DNA from: Thalassotalea_E sp964620605
GTDB taxonomy: Bacteria > Pseudomonadota > Gammaproteobacteria > Enterobacterales > Alteromonadaceae
Direction: 5' to 3'
Assembly: GCA_964620605.1 (NCBI GenBank)
Contig: CAZUHQ010000006.1
Coordinates: 1-64,000, forward strand
DNA: 64,000 nucleotides
Shown here one piece after another: positions 25,986 through 35,116 of the stretch; the stretch's first letter is position 1; the number at the start of each line of letters is the position of its first letter. The position numbers were made by a program, and so were the translations under genes. The notes under the pieces were generated by a model. That model made no database searches, was not told where the DNA came from, and saw only the letters and a program-made list of their open reading frames with translations.

Positions 25986-26540
25986 CTTTCATTGAGCCCC
26001 CTCGAAGTGGGTCTCTCCAGTGTATACACTCCTGTCCGGAATCTTATTTGAACCCGGAGCTATCATTTTTTTAAAGCATTAGCTCAACACAGCGAGATAA
26101 ATCACTCAACGCGAACAAGGCATTCAGTCTGCTTTGAGCAAATGACTAAAATCCAACGCTTACTGCATGTATTGTTGGCATGGATGCCAACAAAGCTAAG
26201 CAGGCACAGGGATTATATTCAGGGATGAAAGGTAACGTGCGGTGCCATGGATGGCAAGGAGCGCAGTGCCTTCTTAGCGTTACATCGAAAGCAGGTGTTG
26301 AATTTTAGTATCAACATTTACTAGCAGCGCGGGATTCCTGCATGGAAGCAGGCCATTAGAGTAACGCAGGAGCAGTTACCGAGAGTCCAGAGAGGGATCG
26401 CGTTATCCCTCTCTGGTTGCCGTCGAGCAACCTCGACAAACCAGTCAGCCAATAAACCCAAATAGTATTTTCAACTGACTTTTTCAGGCAAAGCTCTTTT
26501 TTGATGATAACCACCTACTGAAACAGGTGGTTTAGGGCTG
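25986..26540. repeat. Non-coding spacer built of nested hairpins
   Basis: About 550 bases without a credible gene, dense in inverted repeats: TGTTGGCA-TGGA-TGCCAACA (26173-26192), TGCCA-tgga-TGGCA (26243-26256), CCTGC...GCAGG (26337-26352), a 12-pair stem CCAGAGAGGGAT (26387-26398) with its complement at 26405-26416, GGTTGC...GCAACC (26415-26432) and AACCACCT...AGGTGGTT (26509-26532). GTAACG near 26232 and CGTTAC near 26278 could close an outer stem. The repeated CATGGATG/CATGGAAG theme suggests a repeat family or structured transcript. Nature unknown. Confidence 0.5.
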
Positions 26541-26548
26541 AAAATAAA

Positions 26549-26572
26549 AAACGCGATCAGATGATCGCGTTT
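26549..26572 (-). terminator. Intrinsic terminator of the riboflavin operon
   Basis: AAACGCGATCA and TGATCGCGTTT pair perfectly around GA, with a long T tract following on the minus strand, 27 bases after the ribBA stop codon. Confidence 0.9.
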
Positions 26573-26599
26573 TCTTCACTCATTTAGCAGCAATATTAG

Positions 26600-27709
26600 C
26601 TATTCGCTAATATATTCCACCACTTCCAGGCCAAAACCGGAAAGCGAATGATATTTTACCTGAGAGCTTAACAGGCGCATTTTACCTACGCCCAAGTTAG
26701 ATAATATTTGCGAACCAACACCAACATTACGTGAACCGATATGGCGTTTCACTTCTTTAATGGTTTCACCTGCATCGAGTTTAGCGTATTTTTCTACCTG
26801 TTCTATTAGCTCTTGAGGTGACTCATGTTTACCTAATAATACCAATACGCCACCTTCCTGAGCGATTTTTTCCAATGCACTGCCAATTGGCCACTTAGCA
26901 ACACTTTCGCGCTGGCTAAACAATAAGTCTCTAAAGGTATTTTCCAAATGAACCCTGACTAAAGTTGGCTGATCGCGCTTAATTTCCCCTTTGGTGAGCG
27001 CAAAATGTGCCTGACCATCAATTGTATCTTTAAACACGGTAAGCTCGAATTCACCAAAGGCAGTCGGTAATTTACACTGAGAAATACGTTCAATGGTCGT
27101 TTCATTGGCATTACGGTATTCGATCAAGTCTGCGACAGTGCCCATTTTCAAACCGTGTTTCTCGGCGATCACTTCCAGATCTGGACGACGCGCCATAGTA
27201 CCGTCTTCATTGAGAATTTCGACAATCACAGCGGCTGGTTCAAGACCTGCTAAACGCGCTAAATCAACACCAGCTTCGGTATGACCAGCGCGATTAAGCA
27301 CCCCGCCATCTTTTGCCATCAATGGAAAAATATGGCCTGGCTGGACAATAGAGTGTTGATTGGCATCTTTTGCCACCGCAGCCAGCACAGTAGTAGCACG
27401 GTCGGCAGCAGAAATTCCAGTAGTGACGCCGGAGGCTGCTTCAATAGACACGGTAAAGTTGGTTGAGAACTGGGCATCGTTTTTATCGACCATCAACGGC
27501 AGATTTAACCGGCGGCAACGTTCTCTCGACATCGGCATACAAATAAGGCCGCGACCATGGGTTGCCATAAAATTAATCGCTTCTGGCGTTACCAGCTCGG
27601 CAGCCATAATAAAGTCACCTTCATTTTCGCGATCTTCATCATCCATCAAGATAACCATTTTACCTTGTTTAATGTCTTCGATGATCTCTTTAGGAGAATG
27701 TAAATTCAT
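26600..27709 (-). CDS. ribBA: DHBP synthase fused to a degenerate GTP cyclohydrolase II domain
   Basis: A 369-residue fusion. The N-terminal 200 residues are 3,4-dihydroxy-2-butanone-4-phosphate synthase (RibB): MDDEDRENEGDFIMAAE near 22, THGRGLICMP, and GHTEAGVDLARLAG near 139, all catalytic blocks present. The C-terminal domain has the GTP cyclohydrolase II fold, but where active RibA has a zinc site with three Cys after VRVHSE, this protein has VRVHLENTFRDLLFSQRES without any Cys. The domain is therefore probably not catalytic, as in RibBX-type proteins of related bacteria, and a separate ribA should exist elsewhere. It is last in the operon, 9 bases after ribE. Confidence 0.92.
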   Translation of the reverse strand: MNLHSPKEIIEDIKQGKMVILMDDEDRENEGDFIMAAELVTPEAINFMATHGRGLICMPMSRERCRRLNLPLMVDKNDAQFSTNFTVSIEAASGVTTGISAADRATTVLAAVAKDANQHSIVQPGHIFPLMAKDGGVLNRAGHTEAGVDLARLAGLEPAAVIVEILNEDGTMARRPDLEVIAEKHGLKMGTVADLIEYRNANETTIERISQCKLPTAFGEFELTVFKDTIDGQAHFALTKGEIKRDQPTLVRVHLENTFRDLLFSQRESVAKWPIGSALEKIAQEGGVLVLLGKHESPQELIEQVEKYAKLDAGETIKEVKRHIGSRNVGVGSQILSNLGVGKMRLLSSQVKYHSLSGFGLEVVEYISE

Positions 27710-27718
27710 AGCTGCCTC

Positions 27719-28378
27719 TTAATTGTTAATGAATCCGCTTTTTGCCAGTAAGGCTTCGGTAACCCCACCGCTTGGATTTTCTGTCTGTTTTGCCTGTAAT
27801 AATCGCTCGATATAACGCGCCATTACATCCACTTCAATATTGACCTTAGTGCCGATTTTATAACCAGGGATAATAGTTTGCTCTGTGGTATGCGGCACTA
27901 TCGTTAAGCGAAACTGATCTTGCTTTAAGCTATTGACCGTTAAGCTGATGCCATCGACGGTAATCGAACCTTTTTCTGCAATATAGGGTGCAATATTACT
28001 AGCCATGCTAAGCCAGTATTCGACACTGTTACCATCATTATTAATTGACTTAATTTCCGCGACCGCATCAACATGACCGGATACGATATGGCCGCCAAAC
28101 CTTGTGGTTGGTAACATCGCTTTTTCCAAATTAACCTGTTGATTTTGCTGATAACTGCCAAATGCAGTACGAGTTAAAGTTTCATTAGAAACATCAGCGC
28201 TAAAGCTTTGGCTGTCAAAAGCCACTACCGTTAAACAAATACCATTAGTGGCAATAGAATCGCCGAGCTTAACATCGCTCATATCCAGCGTAGGACAAGA
28301 TACGGTTAAGCGCGCGCCCTGATGATTAATACTGATGGTTTTGATTGAGCCTATGGCTTCAATAATGCCAGTGAACAT
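27719..28378 (-). CDS. ribE: Riboflavin synthase, alpha subunit
   Basis: A 219-residue riboflavin synthase that dismutates two 6,7-dimethyl-8-ribityllumazines to riboflavin. It has two repeated beta-barrel halves: MFTGIIEAIG at the N terminus with GICLTVV near 48, and GGHIVSGHVDAVAEI near 96 with GISLTVNSL near 145. I use ATG 28378, the canonical MFTGIIE start, rather than a GTG two codons upstream. It sits between ribD and ribBA. Confidence 0.96.
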   Translation of the reverse strand: MFTGIIEAIGSIKTISINHQGARLTVSCPTLDMSDVKLGDSIATNGICLTVVAFDSQSFSADVSNETLTRTAFGSYQQNQQVNLEKAMLPTTRFGGHIVSGHVDAVAEIKSINNDGNSVEYWLSMASNIAPYIAEKGSITVDGISLTVNSLKQDQFRLTIVPHTTEQTIIPGYKIGTKVNIEVDVMARYIERLLQAKQTENPSGGVTEALLAKSGFINN

Positions 28379-28392
28379 ATTCACTCTCTATA

Positions 28393-29526
28393 TTAATTTT
28401 TTGTTAGCTTGGCGGTAATTCTTAGATCTTGCCCGACCAAGGTGGTATCACTAAAACTCAAGGCTTTAGCCTGATTAAGCGCTTGAATCTCTGGCATTGC
28501 CACTAAGCCCTGAGCGCTATCACCAAGCAGTTTAGGTGCCTGATATAAAATTAACTCATCAACCAAATCTTGCTCAATAAAAGCCCCCGCTAACCGGTGA
28601 CCCGACTCGATTAATACATCGTTAAGCCCTTTTGCTGCCAATAATGCCAAGACCTCGATTAAGTCTGCATATTGGCCATCAGCCGCGGTTTTTACCACAG
28701 CTTGTTCAACAAAATGGGGCCAAGTATGTAAACTTTCAACTTGAGTGCTGATAATAAGGATAGGCGATGGCTCTGAGAATAATTTTAGTTCAGGTGTTAA
28801 ACGGTTTTTACTATCGATTATCACCCTAAGTGGCTGACGCAGTTCACTTTCCTGATAACTGTTTTTTAACTCGCCAAGCTCTGACCAGCGCACTGTCATC
28901 CGCGCTTGATCATAAATGACTGAATCTGCACCTGAGATAATCGCGCAGCTTTGCGCCCTTAGCCTCTGCACATCCTGACGCGCTGCTGTTCCCGTGATCC
29001 ACTGACTTTCACCACTGGCCATTGCAGTTTTACCATCGAGACTGGCCGCTAGCTTGCAGCGCACATAAGGCATTTTTTCCGTCATCAGTTTAATAAAACC
29101 GGGATTTAACACCCTGGCATCGTTTTCCAACAAACCGAATTGACAAACAACACCCGCCTGTTCCAGCATCGCCAGTCCGCGCCCGGATACCTGAGGATTA
29201 GGATCGACCATGGCGGCAATCACTTTACTGACACCAGCGTTAATCAACCCCTGAGCGCAAGGCGGGGTACGGCCAAAATGCGAGCATGGCTCTAGCGTGA
29301 CATAGGCAGTGGCGCCTTTTGCCTTATCGCCTGCTTGCGCTATGGCATTGACTTCGGCATGAGCACTACCGGCTTTTTGATGATAACCTTCGCCGACAAT
29401 TTCACCGTCTTTAACCAGCACACAGCCGACTCTCGGGTTAGGCGAGGTGGTATAATGGGCTTTACGGGCAAGCTCGATTGCCCGCGCCATAAAATTATGA
29501 TCCGCTAGGGAGAATTCAGCAGCCAT
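28393..29526 (-). CDS. ribD: Riboflavin biosynthesis deaminase/reductase RibD
   Basis: A 377-residue bifunctional enzyme of the early riboflavin pathway. The N-terminal deaminase (residues 1-145) has the zinc site HAEVNAI near 57 and TLEPCSHFGRTPPC near 82. The C-terminal reductase (about 150-370) has RCKLAASLDGKTA and DVLIESGHRLAG. The ATG directly follows the nrdR stop codon with no spacer, so translation is coupled. Confidence 0.96.
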   Translation of the reverse strand: MAAEFSLADHNFMARAIELARKAHYTTSPNPRVGCVLVKDGEIVGEGYHQKAGSAHAEVNAIAQAGDKAKGATAYVTLEPCSHFGRTPPCAQGLINAGVSKVIAAMVDPNPQVSGRGLAMLEQAGVVCQFGLLENDARVLNPGFIKLMTEKMPYVRCKLAASLDGKTAMASGESQWITGTAARQDVQRLRAQSCAIISGADSVIYDQARMTVRWSELGELKNSYQESELRQPLRVIIDSKNRLTPELKLFSEPSPILIISTQVESLHTWPHFVEQAVVKTAADGQYADLIEVLALLAAKGLNDVLIESGHRLAGAFIEQDLVDELILYQAPKLLGDSAQGLVAMPEIQALNQAKALSFSDTTLVGQDLRITAKLTKN

Positions 29527-29982
29527 CTAGCTTTCATCACCTAAACGGGCAATTTCTTCGCCAAATTCTTTAATATCTTCAAAAGAGCGGTAAACAGAAG
29601 CAAAGCGAACGTAAGCTACTTTATCCAGGCTTTTCAACTGCTCCATGATGATATTGCCAAGCATTTCACTGGAGACTTCACGCTCACCGGTCGCTCTAAG
29701 CTGAGATTTTAACCGATTGATCGCTTTTTCCGTTTGCTCGACACTGACCGGGCGTTTTTCCAACGCTCTGACTAAGCCGCTACGCAGCTTGTCTTCATTA
29801 AAGGGCTCGCGTGAACCATCACGCTTAATGATCCGTGGCATCACCAGTTCAGCAGTTTCAAAAGTAGTAAAACGCTCGTTACAGGCAACACAGGCACGGC
29901 GACGGCGAATTTGATGACCGTCGGCCACTAAACGGGAGTCGATAACTTTAGTGTCGGTTGCAGTACAAAATGGACAATACAT
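29527..29982 (-). CDS. nrdR: Transcriptional repressor NrdR
   Basis: A 151-residue repressor of ribonucleotide reductase genes. The N-terminal zinc ribbon has Cys pairs CPFC (residues 3-6) and CVAC (31-34), followed by an ATP-cone domain (about 49-139) that senses ATP/dATP. It is the first gene of nrdR-ribD-ribE-ribBA. No NrdR box pair was recognised in the window. A MITE copy lies 110 bases upstream, in the promoter-side spacer. Confidence 0.97.
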   Translation of the reverse strand: MYCPFCTATDTKVIDSRLVADGHQIRRRRACVACNERFTTFETAELVMPRIIKRDGSREPFNEDKLRSGLVRALEKRPVSVEQTEKAINRLKSQLRATGEREVSSEMLGNIIMEQLKSLDKVAYVRFASVYRSFEDIKEFGEEIARLGDES

Positions 29983-30092
29983 TAAGGCGTTACTCTGTTT
30001 AAATTAATGCCAGTATTTTAAAGTATTTCCAAAGGGATGTAACGGGTTAAACCAAGTGAATTAAATAATATATCACTTAGCAAAGATTAACA

Positions 30093-30261
30093 GCCTATGT
30101 TCTCGATAGTTGTTGCTAGGTAAACAAGCAAGACGCTGCGAGTCCGTCCGTGGAAGCTCAACACCAGCATCCCTGCTGGTGATGCTTGCTTTTATCACCA
30201 TAGCAACATCTTTATTTGTCAATAAACTAAGTTAATAACCACAATTAAAAGTAACATAGTC
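30093..30261 (+). mobile_element. MITE-like repeat, copy 2 (long form)
   Basis: A 169-bp element with ends GCCTATGTTCTCG and CAATTAAAAGTAACATAGTC, similar to copies 1 and 3 but with diverged terminal bases and no clear target duplication (only AACA is shared by the flanks). It carries the internal hairpin ACCAGCATCCCTGCTGGT that copy 1 lacks. It separates nrdR from the glyA terminator. Confidence 0.75.
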
Positions 30262-30270
30262 AACAAAAAA

Positions 30271-30293
30271 AGCCCAAACCTTAGGTTTGAGCT
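30271..30293 (-). terminator. Intrinsic terminator of glyA
   Basis: AGCCCAAACCT and AGGTTTGAGCT pair with one mismatch around the centre; T runs occur on both strands. It lies 53 bases after the glyA stop codon. Confidence 0.8.
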
Positions 30294-30346
30294 TTTTATC
30301 TTAGGTCTAACCCGAGTCTAGCGAGACTCGGCAAGCTATCAGCTAA

Positions 30347-31603
30347 TTAACCGTAAACCGGTAAACGCTTACAGATTTCTTTTACTTTCGCTTGAACTGC
30401 TGTGATTGTCTCTTCGTTATTGATATCGTCTAAGATGTCGCAAATCCAGCCAGTTAAGGTTTTAGTGTCTTCAACATTGAAACCACGACGAGTTATAGCC
30501 GGAGTACCTAAACGTAAACCAGAAGTCACAAACGGTGAACGCGGATCGTTAGGTACTGAGTTTTTGTTTACTGTGATATGAGCACGGCCTAACGCAGCAT
30601 CGGCATCCTTACCGGTAATATCTTTATCGATTAAATCTAACAACAATAAGTGGTTTTCAGTACCGTTAGAGACCACCTTGTAACCACGTTCTTGCAAAAC
30701 TGCAACCATGGCTTTGGCATTATCTAATACACGTTGTTGATATTCTTTAAACTCAGGCTGTAACGCTTCTTTAAACGCTACCGCTTTTGCGGCAATAACG
30801 TGCATTAATGGGCCACCTTGACCGCCTGGGAAGACCGCAGAATTTAACTTTTTATAAATTTCTTCATCGCCACAACCTGAAACGATCAAGCCACCACGAG
30901 GGCCGGCTAAGGTTTTATGTGTAGTCGTAGTAACTACGTGGGCGTGCGGTACAGGGTTTGGATATAAACCAGCAGCCACCAGACCGGCAACGTGCGCCAT
31001 ATCTACCATCAGGTAAGCGCCAACACTATCGGCAATCTTACGCATCCGCGCCCAGTCAACGATACCTGAAAACGCTGAGAAACCACCGATGATCATTTCT
31101 GGTTTGTGCTCGTTCGCTAATTGCTCAAGTTCTTCGTAGTTAATATCACCGGTTTCAGGATGTAAACCATATTGGAACGCCTGATATGATTTACCTGAAA
31201 AGTTAACATGTGAGCCGTGAGTTAAGTGGCCACCATGAGCCAGGCTCATACCTAACACTTTACCGCCTGGAGTGACTAACGCCTGAAATACCGCAGCATT
31301 GGCTTGTGAACCCGCATGTGGCTGAACGTTCGCATAATCAGCACCAAATAATTCTTTAGCGCGCTCAATTGCCAAAGCTTCAGCTTTATCAACGTATTCA
31401 CAACCACCGTAATAACGCTTGCCCGGATAACCTTCGGCGTATTTGTTGGTTAACTGTGAGCCTTGCGCTTCTAGAACGCGCGGGCTACAGTAGTTTTCCG
31501 ATGCAATTAATTCAATGTGCTCTTCCTGACGAACGGTTTCGTCAGTCATCGCCTGCCATAATTGTGCATCAAAATCAGCAATATTCATATCACGAGTAAG
31601 CAT
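30347..31603 (-). CDS. glyA: Serine hydroxymethyltransferase
   Basis: A 418-residue PLP enzyme converting serine and tetrahydrofolate to glycine and 5,10-methylene-tetrahydrofolate. The PLP lysine lies in TTTTHKTLAGPRGG near residue 229, and the N-terminal blocks EEHIELIASENY and NKYAEGYPGKRYYGGCE are unmistakable. The ATG at 31603 is preceded by GAGGA; an in-frame ATG five codons later is possible. It is a single gene with its own terminator next to nrdR, as often in gammaproteobacteria. Confidence 0.98.
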   Translation of the reverse strand: MLTRDMNIADFDAQLWQAMTDETVRQEEHIELIASENYCSPRVLEAQGSQLTNKYAEGYPGKRYYGGCEYVDKAEALAIERAKELFGADYANVQPHAGSQANAAVFQALVTPGGKVLGMSLAHGGHLTHGSHVNFSGKSYQAFQYGLHPETGDINYEELEQLANEHKPEMIIGGFSAFSGIVDWARMRKIADSVGAYLMVDMAHVAGLVAAGLYPNPVPHAHVVTTTTHKTLAGPRGGLIVSGCGDEEIYKKLNSAVFPGGQGGPLMHVIAAKAVAFKEALQPEFKEYQQRVLDNAKAMVAVLQERGYKVVSNGTENHLLLLDLIDKDITGKDADAALGRAHITVNKNSVPNDPRSPFVTSGLRLGTPAITRRGFNVEDTKTLTGWICDILDDINNEETITAVQAKVKEICKRLPVYG

Positions 31604-31912
31604 GTTTATTCCTCAAGTTCACAGCCAGTTAACGGTTAAGTTAATAGTGGAAAGTTAGACTAATTTTAATTGCCGCATATTTTGCCTGAATCAGGCCATG
31701 ATGTATATGTAAAAACCTGCGAGATTTAGCTCATTTTGCACTGAGCTAGAACACTTGATTTAGCTAAAATATACGGTAAAAACTTTCGATCATCAGATCA
31801 AATTCAATTTCCATTGAATATACCGAATAAAAAACCAAAGAACAACAAATAATATTTGGCATTATTGCCACCAATCCGAATTATAAATAAAGTTTGATGA
31901 CATAGACTGTTA
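31604..31912. other. Upstream region of glyA
   Basis: A 309-base AT-rich spacer. It contains a 13-bp palindrome GCCTGAATCAGGC at 31684-31696 and a hairpin TAGCTCA (31727-31733)/TGAGCTA (31742-31748). Either could be regulatory for glyA or the end of the upstream operon. No gene was seen. Confidence 0.35.
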
Positions 31913-32602
31913 TTAATTTCCACGTCGAGCGACAAGCTCCCGATATTCTCGTCGCCGTTTATGCTGTATTACTTCGGTAATAATCAAAGTGACTATAATT
32001 ACTAAATTAGCAATGACTAAACCTTTAAGTGGCGCTCTACCTTGTTGGATAGCAAACTGAAAAACAAACCAGTTTATTAGCGCAGCAAACGGCAAAGCAG
32101 ACCACTTGATCAGTGACATATATTTTATCGACGACTGACAACAGCTAATCGCGTGTTCAATTGCCTGTGTAGGGCTTCCAGTTATATGTGACCAACTGTG
32201 ACGGCGGATTCTCATTTCGTAATAGACAAATATTAATGACATAATGCCACCCAGGCCGAAATAACTATTTAGCAACTTACCAAATTGGCCATTAGCAATG
32301 CCATAGCCAAAAAGTAGTAATAATAATACCGTTGCAATGATATTGAGTGCAAAGCAGCCTTTTGACCACCAAACCCGTCGTTGGCTTTGCTTTAACAACT
32401 TATTAATATCCGTTTTTTCAAACGACTGTTGCTGCCAGTCCTGAGTAAGAGTTAACCATTGTTGATCTATCGCTGAGGTATCGACAACATCTTGATCATT
32501 TTTTTCCGGTAAACTACTGATATCGAGTACAGCTTCCGCCTGCTGCTCCGACTGTAGAGTGGCTTTATGTTTTTCATTTACTGGCGAATTATCGTATTTC
32601 AT
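31913..32602 (-). CDS. Membrane protein paired with an ECF sigma factor
   Basis: A 229-residue protein I do not recognise by family. The N-terminal 85 residues are hydrophilic and acidic with DQQWLTLTQDWQQQSF, then about four hydrophobic segments follow (near 92-112, 118-134, 165-182 and 192-212), ending in a basic tail KRRREYRELVARRGN. Its ATG overlaps the stop codon of the sigma factor gene. By position it is a candidate anti-sigma factor or signal input for that sigma factor, the cytoplasmic N-terminal part being the likely binding region. This is inference from context only. Confidence 0.6.
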   Translation of the reverse strand: MKYDNSPVNEKHKATLQSEQQAEAVLDISSLPEKNDQDVVDTSAIDQQWLTLTQDWQQQSFEKTDINKLLKQSQRRVWWSKGCFALNIIATVLLLLLFGYGIANGQFGKLLNSYFGLGGIMSLIFVYYEMRIRRHSWSHITGSPTQAIEHAISCCQSSIKYMSLIKWSALPFAALINWFVFQFAIQQGRAPLKGLVIANLVIIVTLIITEVIQHKRRREYRELVARRGN

Positions 32603-33174
32603 GCTGCCCCCAACAATTGCATTACCGCAGTTTTAGCACGCTGTAGACGCACACCAACCAGATTAGTGGAAATAGATAACACCTCGGAAATTTCCTGATA
32701 ACTCATGCCTTCTAACGCTAGAGTGATCACTTGCTGATATGACAAATTAAGTTGTCTTATCGACTGTGCCAATCGCTGTTGACGCTGCTTTTGATCTAAC
32801 ATCTGAAACGGTGTCGGTGCCTGGCTAGCTACACTTTCTGTGGCTTGATTTTGCCCGTCATGAGGCTCGGTTTTAATAGTTTTAACCGCTTTTGCAACAT
32901 GGCTTGCCAGCACATTATGAGCAATCCTGGCGACAAAGGTTTTAACGGCACTGTCGTGACGAAAGCCTGGTAATGCGCGCCAGATATTTAATGCAATCTC
33001 CTGAAATAACTCGTCCTGAATCGCAGGTTTTGCTTCAAAGCCATTGATCAAATGACGGAGCAGTTTTTCATGCTCCGTCATCCATAAGGTAAAGATGGCT
33101 TGATGATCAGCATTCTGGGCAGGATTAGAATCAACCTCGTGATAACCTGCCCCTGATTTAGTAGTAGCTTCCAT
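32599..33174 (-). CDS. ECF-type RNA polymerase sigma factor
   Basis: A 191-residue sigma-70-family factor. Region 2 contains QDELFQEIALNIWRALPGF and VKTFVARIAHNVLASHV (about residues 50-105), and region 4 has SYQQVITLALEGMSYQEISEVLSISTNLVGVRLQRAKTAV (about 145-188), with the helix-turn-helix. I choose ATG 33174 over a TTG four codons upstream. It is fourth in an operon behind an ABC exporter and a secreted peptidase and overlaps its putative membrane partner. Its target promoters are unknown. Confidence 0.88.
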   Translation of the reverse strand: MEATTKSGAGYHEVDSNPAQNADHQAIFTLWMTEHEKLLRHLINGFEAKPAIQDELFQEIALNIWRALPGFRHDSAVKTFVARIAHNVLASHVAKAVKTIKTEPHDGQNQATESVASQAPTPFQMLDQKQRQQRLAQSIRQLNLSYQQVITLALEGMSYQEISEVLSISTNLVGVRLQRAKTAVMQLLGAA

Positions 33175-33200
33175 TAAATAACTCAAAATAGATCACTATA

Positions 33201-34364
33201 TTAGCCAAGTGACATCACGACTTTTTCCGATTGCAAACGTTTTGCCAGCGCCATCACTAAGGCAACCGTCAGTGCTATGGTGGCTAAACTGCTAAAGGCA
33301 AATGCCTGCCAGTCAACTGCCAGCCCCTTAAACAAGTCTTCCATTAACAAGGATTGGCCAAAGATAGGTGCCCAGTCAGCCCACACTGGTTTATTGTCCA
33401 TGATCATCATGGCAACCGGGATCATGGTCGGCACCATGATCAACATCGCAACTGTCGATTGTGCTTCTTTAAAAGTCTTTGCCTGAAAGGCAAAGAATAG
33501 TTGCAAGGCCGCTGCTAAAAAACATAGCGGGATCAATAACATCAATAGTGCGCTAAAGGTAAAAACATCAAGGTTAAAGGTAGCGCCGATTTTAGTTAGA
33601 TCGACAAAACTGACCGATACTGTGGTTAATAGCAACATTAAACTCACGGAAATAATGGCAATTAAACTCGAGCACATCAGTTTCGCCAGCACAATTTTTA
33701 ACGTGCTGACTGGCTGGCATAATAACACCTCCAGAACATTGCGTTCACGCTCTCCGGCGCTGGAATCGATAGATATTGACTGACCGGAAATAAACGCCCC
33801 CATCAGTAAATAAAGTCCTAACATCAAGCTGATGATCATCGCATTACTGCTTGGCAATGAAGTGTCCTGCTCTTGTAATTTTAATGGTTGCAATAACTGA
33901 ACATCTACCCCCCTGACCAGCAAGCGTTTATAACCGATAGCGAGAGAGAAATTGCGCACTTCGTCTTTGATACGACGCAGCGGTGCATTGAGTGATTTCT
34001 CACTAAAATCGGCACGTAAAATAATATCTATCGGTTTACCCTCAAGCATATCCTGATGATAACTGTCGGGGATGCTAAGCTCGATTGAACGCTGCTGCCA
34101 GTTACGCTGTTCATCCTCAGGAACATCCGCAAAGTCCAGAATATTATTATCTTTAAACGCTTTGATTAGTTTTGGCGCGTATTCCGCTCCAGAAAACTTA
34201 ACGTAAATGGGCGGATTATCAACAAAATCCTTGATCATAGTTTTTGACATCACCATGATCATCACAGGTGCCAGTAACGCCATGCTCATCGCCACCAGCA
34301 ACGCACGTTTATCGCGAAATGCTTCTTTTAACTCTTTAATTAGTAACGCTTTAAACTGGATCAT
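33201..34364 (-). CDS. ABC-2-type transporter permease, NatB-like
   Basis: A 387-residue permease of the ABC-2 type. The N-terminal segment with EAFRDKRALLVAMSM enters the first membrane helix; a long extracytoplasmic region (about residues 45-170) follows, then five hydrophobic segments with the family block GQSISIDSSAGERERNVLEVLLCQPVS near 195. This layout fits NatB, the Na+ or compound exporter of Bacillus. The substrate is not known. It overlaps the ATPase gene by four bases. Confidence 0.85.
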   Translation of the reverse strand: MIQFKALLIKELKEAFRDKRALLVAMSMALLAPVMIMVMSKTMIKDFVDNPPIYVKFSGAEYAPKLIKAFKDNNILDFADVPEDEQRNWQQRSIELSIPDSYHQDMLEGKPIDIILRADFSEKSLNAPLRRIKDEVRNFSLAIGYKRLLVRGVDVQLLQPLKLQEQDTSLPSSNAMIISLMLGLYLLMGAFISGQSISIDSSAGERERNVLEVLLCQPVSTLKIVLAKLMCSSLIAIISVSLMLLLTTVSVSFVDLTKIGATFNLDVFTFSALLMLLIPLCFLAAALQLFFAFQAKTFKEAQSTVAMLIMVPTMIPVAMMIMDNKPVWADWAPIFGQSLLMEDLFKGLAVDWQAFAFSSLATIALTVALVMALAKRLQSEKVVMSLG

Positions 34365-35107
34365 GCCGCCACTCCTTCGTCTGAGCCAATTAATTTAACA
34401 AAGGCATCTTCGAGCTGGGCTTCTCCTGCTAATTGACATAACTCCTGTGGCGTTCCCTGAGCCGCCAGCTTGCCGTTAGCCACTATGATCACCCGATCGC
34501 AAAGTGCCGCCACTTCTTGCATGACATGAGATGAAAATAAAATGCAGTGGCCCTTGGCTTTAAATTTATTGAGGTAATTTCTTAAGATCCGGGTACTCAT
34601 GACATCCAGCCCCCGAGTTGGTTCATCGAGGACAAAATTTTGTGGCTGATGAACCAAGGCCTGTGCTAAGGTTACTTTCATCCTTTGTCCTTGTGAGAAA
34701 CCCGCGGTTCTGCGATGCGCTAAGTCTTCCATCTCAAGATCGCTAATAATGGCTTCAATTGCCTGCTTTTTCTTTTCACCTTCTAAACCATGCAAACTAG
34801 CAAAATAATCAATTTGCTCATAGGCGGTTAACCGTTCATATAAACCGAACTTATCGGGGAAAATACCAAGCTTTGCCCGTGCCGCTAACGGCTCTTTAAT
34901 CACTTCAATACCGTCGATAGTTGCACTACCCTGATCGGCAGATAATAAACCATAAAGGGTGCGCAAACAGGTGGTTTTTCCTGCGCCGTTTGGTCCTAAG
35001 ATGCCGGTGATCTCGCCATCTTTGGCAGTAAAAGACAGGCCATCCAAGGCATTGACAGTGGTTTTTTTGCTAACAAAACGCTTATGTAAATCATTGACTT
35101 CAATCAT
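34361..35107 (-). CDS. ABC transporter ATP-binding protein, NatA-like
   Basis: A 248-residue ABC ATPase. Walker A GPNGAGKTT is near residue 39, the signature FSQGQRMKVTLAQAL near 137, Walker B FVLDEPTRGLD near 158 and the switch His in CILFSSHVMQEV near 195. It partners the NatB-like permease encoded immediately downstream. AAGGAT lies about seven bases upstream of the ATG. Confidence 0.9.
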   Translation of the reverse strand: MIEVNDLHKRFVSKKTTVNALDGLSFTAKDGEITGILGPNGAGKTTCLRTLYGLLSADQGSATIDGIEVIKEPLAARAKLGIFPDKFGLYERLTAYEQIDYFASLHGLEGEKKKQAIEAIISDLEMEDLAHRRTAGFSQGQRMKVTLAQALVHQPQNFVLDEPTRGLDVMSTRILRNYLNKFKAKGHCILFSSHVMQEVAALCDRVIIVANGKLAAQGTPQELCQLAGEAQLEDAFVKLIGSDEGVAA

Positions 35108-35116
35108 AATATATCC

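Noticed and set aside
26200..26440. Integron attC site
   Set aside because: Inverted repeats are present, but the R and L box pattern and an integrase or cassette array are missing.
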